This document shows positions 52,860 to 61,832 of a stretch of DNA of 64,000 nucleotides, in pieces. Position 1 is the first letter of the stretch; every line of letters begins with the position of its first letter. The stretch is from Oribacterium parvum ACB1. GTDB taxonomy: Bacteria; Bacillota; Clostridia; Lachnospirales; Lachnospiraceae. The translations under genes were made by a program, and so were the position numbers. The notes under the pieces were generated by a model. That model did not search any database. It was not told the origin of the DNA and saw only the letters and a program-made list of their open reading frames with translations. Location: the NCBI RefSeq assembly GCF_000238055.2, contig NZ_KE148312.1, forward strand, positions 1,980,501-2,044,500. The letters run 5' to 3'.

Positions 52860-55288
52860 TATCCACGCCTCTCTCCAAGAACAAATCCAAATCTTGTGAT
52901 GACTCCATCCTTGTCCTGCACAATTTCTTGTAAGTATAAATTCGGAAGGAAGGAAACAGCGTCCTTTGCTGTAATGTTCTCCAGATTTTCATCCAGATAG
53001 TGCATCATTGCATTCTCTGCCATCACAATCTCCGTTTCGTAGGCAGGATCACCGCTCGGACGTCCATTCTTTTTCTGATAATATACCTTAGCCTTAAAGA
53101 TGTACTTATTTCCATCCTTCTTTCTGTCTTTGCTTACAATGGCCAAAATGCTGTCCGGGTGTTCTTCATATAAAGCCTTTGCATCAAAAGAGCGATTTCC
53201 GTTTTGATCAAAATAGATTCCGTCACTATTGCTTTGATTCTTAAGCATTTCTCCATTTTCATCAACATAGTACCGATTCTCAATCCATGCATCTCGTACC
53301 ATATGTCCCTGCTCATCAAAATAATAGCTCTTTCCATCCAAATCCAAACGGCCGGTATGCATTTTTCCATCACTGTCCAGATAGTATTTTTCTCCGTCCA
53401 ACTCCAGGAAACCGGTCTGCATAATTCCATTTTCATTGAAATAGTAATATGCATTATCTATGAGAGTCCAACCGATAGCCTGATCACCATTTTCATCTAT
53501 ATACCCTTTTCCGCCATCCAAGTCCACAAAAGAGGAAAGATGATATTTCTCTTTATCCAAGTCCACCGTAAAGCTTTTAGTATAAAGTTCGCCTCTTGCT
53601 CCATCAGAAGCCAATCCATAAGCCATCAAAGTATAGTTTCCGTTTCTCTTTATCGAAATCGGTCCTGTATACTCCGCTTGGGAAATATCTTCTTTTCCTC
53701 CTGATAGGCTATAGATAATTTTCCCGCCGGAACTGCTTTCCAACTTGATTTCAAAGGAATCATGATACAATTCTTCACGAATATCACTGCTAAGCTTTGG
53801 ATCTAAGAGGTTTAAAGCATCCTTCAGCTCCTGATTATCGGAAAAATGCTTTTGTCCCTCCAAAATACTGGCAATGGCATCCTCGTGCTTTCCGGCATTT
53901 TTCTGCGCTTCCGAAAGCAACAGATAGTACCTTGCATCGAGCTGAAAACTGCTTTTATCCTTTTCCAAGCTCTCTACAGCCTCGCTATATTTTTCTCCTT
54001 TTATAAACTGCTCTCCCTTTTTCAAGAAAGAATCATAACGAACCTTCGGTGAATTCAGATAGTTAATACCGGCAAAGCCAAGTATTGCAACAGCTGCGGT
54101 GCACGCAATAATCTTTTTACTGGGAAGACCTGATTTCAGCTCCTTCATCGATGTAGGCGGAATAGATGATCTATCTCTAAAATCATCCGGGTCATCCGGA
54201 ATTTCTCCGAAAAAATCTTCCTCATCCTTTTTCTCCTGAATGGAGAAAATCTTAGCATCGGGAGAAAACGACTCTTCCGCTAAATCTTCCTCCGTACTTT
54301 TTATTTCACTTTTTTCTTCCTCTTCCTTTTTCAGAGAATTTATATCATTCAATTTTTCAAAAGATTTATCCGTTACTATTTTGTCATCGGACATATCTTG
54401 AAGAACTTCTTCCCGCCTCGAAAGAACAGAGAAGTCTTTAACAAAGTCTTTTTCCGAATCCTCTTCTACTTCATCGTCAAAGATTTCATCAGAGCCATCA
54501 GAAAAGACCTCATCAAAAGTATCGTCAGAAAGCTCCGACTCCTCATCTAAAAGTGCCGAATATGAAGCATCATCATAACCGTTTACAAACTCTGGTTCCG
54601 AAGCTTCTATATTGTCTACCTGCTTTGCCTCTTCTGCTTTATCCGCCTCTACGTCCTCTTCCGCCAGCTTAGATTCTTCTGTCTCTTCCGAATCATTTCC
54701 CAGTTCTGAATTCTCATCAACATTTGACTCTTCTGTCAGTTCCACTTCCTCTTTTATTTCAGACTCTTCTGTCCGCTTTGCTTTTTCTTCTACTTCAGAC
54801 TCTTCTGTCCGCTTTGCTTTTTCTTCTACTTCAGACTCTTCTGTCCGCTTTGCTTCCTCTTCTACTTCTGATTCTTTTGTCCGCTTTGCTTCCTCTTCTA
54901 ATTCTGACTCTTCTATTGCTTCTGCTTCTTCTGACACTGCCTGATCGTCAAGCTTTTCTGCTCTCTCAGTCGCTTCTGCTTCTTCTGTTACTTCCGCTTC
55001 TTCTGACACTGCCTGATCGTCAAACTTTTCTGTTTCTTCAACCTCTTCTTCCGTTACTTCCGCTTCTTCTACAACTTGTGAATCTACTGTTACTTCCGCT
55101 TCTTCTATATCCAGACTTTCCTGATATTCCCTCTTCTGACGAAGGAATTCCGGTTCTTCTCTCTTTTCCTGAGGCTTCTCAATATCCTTTACAGAATAAG
55201 GTGTAAAGCTTAAGTCCAGAAGCAGACCGCAATTAGGACAAAATCTTTGTTTGTCGTCCACTTCTGTCCCGCAAAAACTACATTTCAT
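52859..55288 (-). CDS. Large zinc-ribbon, TPR and cell-wall-binding-repeat membrane protein
   Basis: 809 residues. Order: zinc ribbon (C3, C6, C17, C20); an acidic low-complexity region to about residue 390 with tandem 12-residue repeats (ESEVEEKAKRTE); one membrane segment (IIACTAAVAILGFAGINYL); TPR-like helices (GEQFIKGEKYSEAVESLEKD, DARYYLLLSEAQKNAGKHEDA); an Ig-like or chitobiase-type beta domain (GPISIKRNGNYTLMAYG); then cell-wall-binding repeats (GWTLIDNAYYYFNENG, QTGFLELDGEKYYLDSDG, TGRLDLDGKSYYFDEQG); and a C-terminal domain of about 110 residues. The ribbon should be cytoplasmic and the rest outside, an unusual mix. AGGAGG precedes the ATG. Function unknown, perhaps wall sensing or attachment. 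Confidence 0.85.
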   Translation of the reverse strand: MKCSFCGTEVDDKQRFCPNCGLLLDLSFTPYSVKDIEKPQEKREEPEFLRQKREYQESLDIEEAEVTVDSQVVEEAEVTEEEVEETEKFDDQAVSEEAEVTEEAEATERAEKLDDQAVSEEAEAIEESELEEEAKRTKESEVEEEAKRTEESEVEEKAKRTEESEVEEKAKRTEESEIKEEVELTEESNVDENSELGNDSEETEESKLAEEDVEADKAEEAKQVDNIEASEPEFVNGYDDASYSALLDEESELSDDTFDEVFSDGSDEIFDDEVEEDSEKDFVKDFSVLSRREEVLQDMSDDKIVTDKSFEKLNDINSLKKEEEEKSEIKSTEEDLAEESFSPDAKIFSIQEKKDEEDFFGEIPDDPDDFRDRSSIPPTSMKELKSGLPSKKIIACTAAVAILGFAGINYLNSPKVRYDSFLKKGEQFIKGEKYSEAVESLEKDKSSFQLDARYYLLLSEAQKNAGKHEDAIASILEGQKHFSDNQELKDALNLLDPKLSSDIREELYHDSFEIKLESSSGGKIIYSLSGGKEDISQAEYTGPISIKRNGNYTLMAYGLASDGARGELYTKSFTVDLDKEKYHLSSFVDLDGGKGYIDENGDQAIGWTLIDNAYYYFNENGIMQTGFLELDGEKYYLDSDGKMHTGRLDLDGKSYYFDEQGHMVRDAWIENRYYVDENGEMLKNQSNSDGIYFDQNGNRSFDAKALYEEHPDSILAIVSKDRKKDGNKYIFKAKVYYQKKNGRPSGDPAYETEIVMAENAMMHYLDENLENITAKDAVSFLPNLYLQEIVQDKDGVITRFGFVLGERRG
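54729..54908. repeat. Five tandem 36-bp units inside the zinc-ribbon protein gene
   Basis: Units starting at 54729, 54765, 54801, 54837 and 54873 encode a 12-residue Glu/Lys-rich motif (variants of ESEVEEKAKRTE). Copies two and three are nearly identical at the DNA level, which implies recent slippage or unequal exchange and likely length variation between strains. Confidence 0.85.
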
Positions 55289-55302
55289 ACTGTCCCTCCT
55301 GA

Positions 55303-55935
55303 CTAGTATTTCACCAAATTCAAATTGCCGTTTTCATATTCGGCAAGGAAAACATCCGAAATATTTTCCACATCCTGTTCCTTCAGTTTTTCCATAAGCC
55401 ATTCTTCCGTTTTATCGATACTGTCCAATGCCTGTAATTGGATGGTTCCGTCTGTAATTAAAGGAAAACGAGGGTTCTCTTCTCCGGCCTTCACAATAAT
55501 CAACTGTCCATTTTGTTCCAACACTGCCTGTTTTACTGTTTTTATACTATAAATTCCGTTACTTCTTAACTTAAACATCACTTCATGTGCAGTAAGACCT
55601 GCAGTTCTGCAGGCCTCCGTATCGAGCTTTCCTCTGGAAATCAGCACAACCGGTTTACCGTCAATCGCTACCTTAAAGAAAGAGCTATTGGTCTTTAACC
55701 ATCTCATGCTCAATACCAGGCAAATCCAGATCATCAAAATAACAAGATATTGCAGAATACTGATATTGTTATTGTAAATTACGCCACCGATAATTCCACC
55801 CAAAACATAGTTCTGCACCGCATCAATAGCGGAGGATGGTGCAAGATTTCCTTTTCCGGTAATGTTAATGACGATGATTAAACTGATTAAGCCCAACGCA
55901 AGCTTTATAGCAATATTGGTATAGGATAAAATCAT
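55303..55935 (-). CDS. DUF421 (YetF-like) membrane protein
   Basis: 210 residues: three N-terminal membrane segments, then the YetF domain with GKPVVLISRGKLDTEACRTAGLTAHEVMFKLRSNGI and IKTVKQAVLEQNGQL. It overlaps the DUF3290 gene by four bases, a common pairing in Firmicutes. YetF/DUF421 proteins are tied to spore or envelope functions in Bacillus, but the mechanism is unclear. The zinc-ribbon gene follows by 14 bases, so they may share a transcript. Confidence 0.88.
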   Translation of the reverse strand: MILSYTNIAIKLALGLISLIIVINITGKGNLAPSSAIDAVQNYVLGGIIGGVIYNNNISILQYLVILMIWICLVLSMRWLKTNSSFFKVAIDGKPVVLISRGKLDTEACRTAGLTAHEVMFKLRSNGIYSIKTVKQAVLEQNGQLIIVKAGEENPRFPLITDGTIQLQALDSIDKTEEWLMEKLKEQDVENISDVFLAEYENGNLNLVKY

Positions 55936-56387
55936 GAATTTGACTCCGAATCTATAATTTCAATTTGGGGATGATAAAGCTCCATCTTCTCCAAAAGTAT
56001 ATTCCCATCCGCGTAAATCACTCTGTAATACTTCTCTTCCGGAACTCGAATAATTGCGCCATCCCGAGCAGCCTGTGTATTGATAACGATGTCTTCCTTG
56101 GGGGTATCCATGGTTTCTGACAATTCCTCTATCAGTTTCAGAGCTGTTCCATAACCATTATCAATCGCTTTATGGATCTGGATATCATTAATCCGAATTC
56201 CTATTATTATTAATACCAAAAACAAAGCAATCAGGGAAAGCTCCCTGTACTTGCTTTGTTTTTTTTCTTTGTAGTATTTAAAAACACCAAAAAACAAGAC
56301 CGAGGTGGCCAAAACAATGAAAAAAATCTGCACCCAATTGGTCACCTCTATTCTGCTTAAAAGATAATTATAAGTATAAAATTTCAT
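55932..56387 (-). CDS. DUF3290 membrane protein
   Basis: 151 residues with two or three membrane segments (VQIFFIVLATSVLFFGVFKYY, LSLIALFLVLIIIGIRI) and a soluble C-terminal part (IVINTQAARDGAIIRVPEEKYYRVIYADG). This is the DUF3290 pattern, regularly found next to DUF421. It starts directly after ridA ends. Confidence 0.85.
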   Translation of the reverse strand: MKFYTYNYLLSRIEVTNWVQIFFIVLATSVLFFGVFKYYKEKKQSKYRELSLIALFLVLIIIGIRINDIQIHKAIDNGYGTALKLIEELSETMDTPKEDIVINTQAARDGAIIRVPEEKYYRVIYADGNILLEKMELYHPQIEIIDSESNS

Positions 56388-56756
56388 TTACAGTTCTGCT
56401 ATAGCCTCAATCTCACAAAGTACGTTCTTCGGAAGAGTCTTTACCGCTACACAAGAACGAGCCGGCTTAGAGGTAAAATACTTCTCATACACACTGTTAA
56501 AAGTAGCAAAATCAGCCATATCAGCCAAGAAACAAGTGGTCTTAACAACTTTGGAAATATCACTTCCACCTGCTTCAATAACTGCCTTTACATTCTTACA
56601 ACTCTGTTCAGCCTGTGCGGAAATATCAGCCGGAATTTCTCCATTTTCAGGGTTAACGGGAATCTGACCGGAAGAAATCACTAAATTTCCTACTACAAAG
56701 CCCTGGGAATAAGGACCGATAGCTGCAGGTGCATTGCTTGTTGATATAACTTTCAT
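56388..56756 (-). CDS. ridA: RidA family enamine/imine deaminase
   Basis: 122 residues from MKVISTSNAPAAIGPYSQG, with AAAGGAG seven bases upstream; the longer frame adds nine residues. SQGFVVGNLVISSGQIPVNPENGEI and RSCVAVKTLPKNVLCEIEAIAEL contain the conserved Arg and Glu of the active site. RidA hydrolyses the reactive enamines released by PLP enzymes such as threonine dehydratase; ilvA is nearby in the same cluster, which makes the pairing sensible. A separate promoter (TTGTTT, 17 bases, CATAAT) may lie just upstream. Confidence 0.93.
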   Translation of the reverse strand: MKVISTSNAPAAIGPYSQGFVVGNLVISSGQIPVNPENGEIPADISAQAEQSCKNVKAVIEAGGSDISKVVKTTCFLADMADFATFNSVYEKYFTSKPARSCVAVKTLPKNVLCEIEAIAEL

Positions 56757-56838
56757 ATTACTCTCCTTTACTAAAGAAAACAATTCTCGCTATATTATGC
56801 CAAAATCAGGATTGTAAAACAAGTATTTCGACTTTTTT

Positions 56839-57330
56839 TTACTTATTTTCACTCTCGGAAATCTTGAGCATTGCGAGCGTTCCGGTACGCGCACATTCCA
56901 AAATACTGACCGACTTTAAAGTATCTAAAAACATATTAATTCTTTCCGGGGTATCACACATTTCAATAATCATCTGTGAATGACCAAGCTCTGCAATTTT
57001 CGCCCCTAAAATCTGGCAATTTTCCATAATATCCTTCCGGTTATCTCTTTTATAGCGAAGCTTAACCATAAGAAGTTCCCTGCAAAGTCCCTGATTTTCA
57101 TTAAAGGTTCGCACTTTAATGATGTCGAGCTTTTTGTTCAGTTGTTTTTCCACCTGCTCTAAGGTTCGCTCTTCCCCGCTGGAAACAATCACCATATTGG
57201 AGATCGCGCTGTCCTCCGTCTCTCCTACAGTCAAGGAATCAATATTAAAGCAACGTCTCCAAAACAGTCCTGCAACCTTTGCCAAAACACCGGAGCGGTT
57301 TTCTACCAAAACAGAATAAATTCTCTTCAT
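56839..57330 (-). CDS. ilvN: Acetolactate synthase regulatory subunit, long form
   Basis: 163 residues, the usual IlvH/IlvN length. The N-terminal ACT domain (YSVLVENRSGVLAKVAGLFWRRCFNIDSLTVGETED) and the C-terminal ALS_ss_C part (ELLMVKLRY, ILGAKIAELGHSQMIIEMC) are both present. It confers valine feedback on the catalytic subunit. Its ATG overlaps the stop of the catalytic gene by one base. This is the second regulatory subunit in the cluster; the first (61572) is a short form. Confidence 0.93.
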   Translation of the reverse strand: MKRIYSVLVENRSGVLAKVAGLFWRRCFNIDSLTVGETEDSAISNMVIVSSGEERTLEQVEKQLNKKLDIIKVRTFNENQGLCRELLMVKLRYKRDNRKDIMENCQILGAKIAELGHSQMIIEMCDTPERINMFLDTLKSVSILECARTGTLAMLKISESENK

Positions 57331-58991
57331 CAGGCCGTCTCCTCCATATCTACAAAGACTTCCAAGATTCCATTTTCCTCTTTATCCAAAAAGGCTCGAA
57401 TACTCTCTTTTACCTCTTTATTCTCTTTTACGGAAAAATAAGAAAGACCGTACGCCTTGGAAAGCATGGATAAATCCGGATTCCCGCTTAAGTCAATCAT
57501 GGAATAATGCTCCTTATATGCCGTCTTTTGATACTGTCTTACCAAACCGAGAACGCCATTATGAAAAACAATGATTTTTACACCTGCGCTATATTGTCGA
57601 AGAGTCGCAAGCTCCATAAGACTCATCTGAAAGGCACCGTCTCCCATGACGGCAATAATTTCCTTTTTATTCTTTCTATCTTCTAAGCAAGCAATCTCCT
57701 TTTCCGCAAAATAAGCGCCAATTGCCGCAGGAAGAGAATAGCCCATGGTTCCCATACCGCCCGAGGTCAAGAAACGTCCTTCCTTCATTTTATAATGTTT
57801 GCAGGACCATAGCTGATTCTGTCCCACATCCGCTACATAGATAGCATCATCTTGTAATGCCAGATTCAGTTCCCTTAGGAAATAATACGGATTGACAAGA
57901 GTAGCGTTCAACTCCTCTTTTTTCTTCTTTTCTATAAGAAGCTCCGTCTCTTCTTTGATACCGTTTAATTCTTCCATCCAATCGGGATAGGAAAGCTCCG
58001 CTTCCACATGAAGAAGGCTATCCAGTACACTGGAAAGATCTCCTACCAAAGGAATCTCCGGACCGGCATTTTTCCCGATTTCCGCGGGATCCACATCAAT
58101 ATGCACCAAGGTTTTATTTTCCGTAATCAAATCGGGCTGACTGATAGAACGATCCGCAACTCTCGCGCCCATCATGATAATGAGTTCCGCTCTATTCATG
58201 GCCTTATTTCCGTAAGACCTTCCGTTGTTTCCCACCATACCGAAGTACAGCGGATCAATGTCCTGCATCGTGCCGAGTCCCATCATGGTGCTCACTACCG
58301 GAATATTGAATTTGTGAGAAAATTCCCTTACCTTTTCAGAAACCCCCGCTAAATGAACACCGCCTCCCACGCAAAGAATCGGTTTTTTTACATTTTCAAG
58401 ACGCTGAAACAAACGCTTAATCTGCACAGGATTTCCTTGCACGGTAGGTTTATAAGTACGCATTTTCAAGTCATCGGGATATTGGAATTTCCTAAGACTT
58501 GCCTTCTGCACATCAATGGGAATATCAATCAAAACCGGACCTTTTCGCCCTGTCATCGCGATATGAAAAGCCTCCTTAAAGACCTTCGGAATTTCTTCCG
58601 CATTGCGAAGAGTATAGCTGTATTTTACAAAGGATTCCGAGGCACCGCAGATATCCGCCTCCTGAAAGACATCCGAGCCGAGCAGACGACTCTCTACCTG
58701 TCCCGTAATCACAATAAGAGGAATGCTGTCCGCAAAGGCAGTCGCAATCCCGGTAATTACATTGGTCGCTCCGGGACCGGAGGTCACGGCACAAACTCCG
58801 GGTTTTCCGCTGATTCTGGCATAGCCGTTTGCTTCATGTGCCGCATTTTGCTCCGTTCGAACCAAGATACTTTCTATATCTGTACTTTCCAAGCTGTCAA
58901 AAAAAGGACAAATCGCTACACCGGGATAACCGAAAACATAGCTTACTTTTTCCAGCTCCAAACACCTGACAATCGCATCTGCTCCAGTCAT
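57330..58991 (-). CDS. ilvB: Acetolactate synthase catalytic subunit (second copy)
   Basis: 553 residues of the ThDP-dependent family. The catalytic Glu is in VRTEQNAAHEANGYAR; TSGPGATNVITGIATAFADSIPLI, GRKGPVLIDIPIDVQ and the ThDP motif GDGAFQMSLMELATLRQY are in place. It differs considerably from the copy at 61833. It follows ilvA by 26 bases. It makes acetolactate or acetohydroxybutyrate from pyruvate; a specialised catabolic role cannot be excluded, but the adjacent long regulatory subunit supports biosynthesis. Confidence 0.93.
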   Translation of the reverse strand: MTGADAIVRCLELEKVSYVFGYPGVAICPFFDSLESTDIESILVRTEQNAAHEANGYARISGKPGVCAVTSGPGATNVITGIATAFADSIPLIVITGQVESRLLGSDVFQEADICGASESFVKYSYTLRNAEEIPKVFKEAFHIAMTGRKGPVLIDIPIDVQKASLRKFQYPDDLKMRTYKPTVQGNPVQIKRLFQRLENVKKPILCVGGGVHLAGVSEKVREFSHKFNIPVVSTMMGLGTMQDIDPLYFGMVGNNGRSYGNKAMNRAELIIMMGARVADRSISQPDLITENKTLVHIDVDPAEIGKNAGPEIPLVGDLSSVLDSLLHVEAELSYPDWMEELNGIKEETELLIEKKKKEELNATLVNPYYFLRELNLALQDDAIYVADVGQNQLWSCKHYKMKEGRFLTSGGMGTMGYSLPAAIGAYFAEKEIACLEDRKNKKEIIAVMGDGAFQMSLMELATLRQYSAGVKIIVFHNGVLGLVRQYQKTAYKEHYSMIDLSGNPDLSMLSKAYGLSYFSVKENKEVKESIRAFLDKEENGILEVFVDMEETA

Positions 58992-59017
58992 CTTACCTCC
59001 ATTTACAATACTTCGTC

Positions 59018-60214
59018 TTACACCAACGAAAACCCTTCCTCACGAAAGCGTTTCTTAATTTCTTCTATATGCTTAAAATCTCGTGTTTCAATCCTTAATG
59101 TCAAATAGCAGCCGTTGATGTCCGAATCCTCCACATTCATGTTGTGATCGACCTTCGTTACATTGGCTCCCAGCTCCGCAATAATACGGGAAACTTCTTC
59201 CAATTGCCCCGGTTTATCCAAAAGAGAAAGTGTCAGAGATGCTTTCCTGCCGGTCTTTAAAAGACCGCGGCTAATGACACGGGAAAGAATATTGACATCA
59301 ATATTTCCACCGGAAATAATGCAGACCACCTTTTTCCCTTTAAGCGGAAGCTTATTAAAGAGAACAGCCGCAACAGAAACCGCACCGGCTCCCTCCGAGA
59401 CAATCTTCTGCTTCTCCATAAGCGTTAAGATTGCCGCGGCAATCTCATCATCACTGACGGTAACCAGTTCATCCACATACTCCCTTACCATTTCGTAACT
59501 TAAGTTTCCGGGAGATTTTACGGCAATACCGTCTGCAAAGGTATGCACCTCTTCTAAGCTTTCCAGCTTCCTATCCGCTACCGCCTGTACCATGGAAGCC
59601 GCGCCCTGTGCTTGCACACCGTAGACTTTACATTTCGGGTTTAATTTTTTGATTACGAAAGATACACCGGAAATGAGCCCTCCTCCACCGACCGGAACTA
59701 CAACGGCATCCGCGTCCTCCAGCTGTTCCATGATTTCCATTCCGATAGTGCCTTGTCCTGCCATGACATCAATATCATTAAAGGGATGAATAAAAACCGC
59801 ACCGCTTTCCTTCTGGTATTCTACTGCAGCGTTATAGGCATCATCGTATACACCGTCAATCATGCGCACTTCCGCTCCATAATTTCTGGTTGCTTCCACC
59901 TTGGAAATTGGAGCAATAGCAGGGAGGAAAATGGTAGACTTGGTACCGGCCTTGGTCGCCGCAAGTGCCACGCCCTGTGCATGGTTTCCGGCAGAGCAAG
60001 CCACTACACCTTTCTTCTTGTCCTCCTCGGAAAGGGTGGATATCTTAAAATAGGCACCTCGAATCTTGAAAGAACCGGTATTTTGTAGATTCTCCGTCTT
60101 TAAATACAGGTCACAATCTGCCTCTATTCTTGTCGCATGCACAAGATCCGTCTTATTGATTACCGGCTTCAGTACATGAGCCGCCTGATAAACTCTGTCC
60201 AGCGTAAGTTCCAT
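59018..60214 (-). CDS. ilvA: Threonine ammonia-lyase with C-terminal ACT domain
   Basis: 398 residues. PLP lysine in TGSFKIRGAYF, VPVGGGGLISGVSF phosphate loop, SEGAGAVSVAA, and a single ACT-like domain (LTLSLLDKPGQLEEVSRIIAELGANV) near the C-terminus. It makes 2-oxobutanoate for isoleucine. The about 400-residue one-ACT form resembles TdcB-type enzymes of Gram-positives, which can be biosynthetic. AGGAAGAAGGGGAA precedes the ATG. Confidence 0.94.
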   Translation of the reverse strand: MELTLDRVYQAAHVLKPVINKTDLVHATRIEADCDLYLKTENLQNTGSFKIRGAYFKISTLSEEDKKKGVVACSAGNHAQGVALAATKAGTKSTIFLPAIAPISKVEATRNYGAEVRMIDGVYDDAYNAAVEYQKESGAVFIHPFNDIDVMAGQGTIGMEIMEQLEDADAVVVPVGGGGLISGVSFVIKKLNPKCKVYGVQAQGAASMVQAVADRKLESLEEVHTFADGIAVKSPGNLSYEMVREYVDELVTVSDDEIAAAILTLMEKQKIVSEGAGAVSVAAVLFNKLPLKGKKVVCIISGGNIDVNILSRVISRGLLKTGRKASLTLSLLDKPGQLEEVSRIIAELGANVTKVDHNMNVEDSDINGCYLTLRIETRDFKHIEEIKKRFREEGFSLV

Positions 60215-60269
60215 TTTCCCCTTCTTCCTGCTAATCTTTTTTCAGATTTACAAACTTTTATCTTCTGAT

Positions 60270-60308
60270 TCTCTAAGATAGGCATCTTATCGAAGCTTAT
60301 CTTAGAGA
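60270..60308. repeat. Inverted repeat in the ilvC-ilvA spacer
   Basis: TCTCTAAGATA (60270-60280) and TATCTTAGAGA (60298-60308) are perfect 11-bp arms with a 17-base centre that can itself pair alternatively (AAGATA with TCTT/TATC). It has no T-run on the minus strand, so it is not a classical terminator. It could be an mRNA processing or stability hairpin or a protein site. Confidence 0.7.
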
Positions 60309-60345
60309 AATCAAAATTCCTTCTACCCCTTAAAGCAAAATATTC

Positions 60346-61571
<1,226 letters not shown>

Positions 61572-61823
61572 TTACTCTAAATCCGTTACGGACATCAACT
61601 CTACCTTCCTTACATCATAGAGCTTTTCCAGCTGGGAAATGACCTGCATCCGCATATACTCGTCTCCTGTGGAAACGATTTCAATCTTGGTACAACCCGG
61701 AATTTCAGTTGGTCCTGCCTGAATGGATTCAATATTATAGCCTCTCTTGCAATATAGACCGGTAATCCGGTTCAAAACACCGAAACGGTTATTAACAAAG
61801 AGGTCAATCGTAAACTTCTTCAT
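61572..61823 (-). CDS. ilvN: Short ACT-domain acetolactate synthase regulatory subunit
   Basis: 83 residues, a single ACT domain (TIDLFVNNRFGVLNRITGLYCKRGYNIESIQAGPTE) without the C-terminal domain of long forms. Similar in size to E. coli IlvM/IlvN. It starts nine bases after the catalytic gene. The different architecture from the 163-residue version suggests the two synthases differ in feedback control. Confidence 0.9.
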   Translation of the reverse strand: MKKFTIDLFVNNRFGVLNRITGLYCKRGYNIESIQAGPTEIPGCTKIEIVSTGDEYMRMQVISQLEKLYDVRKVELMSVTDLE

Positions 61824-61832
61824 GCTTTCTCC

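Noticed and set aside
52747-52992. 81-codon minus-strand frame overlapping the end of the zinc-ribbon gene
   Set aside because: Overlaps two better frames; the 55-residue membrane protein in another frame has a coupled start and sensible composition.
54724-55206. Leu-rich open frame on the plus strand
   Set aside because: It is the antisense of the Glu-rich repeat region of the zinc-ribbon protein; the repetitive GAA/GAG codons read backwards give Leu/Ser runs. No ribosome binding site.
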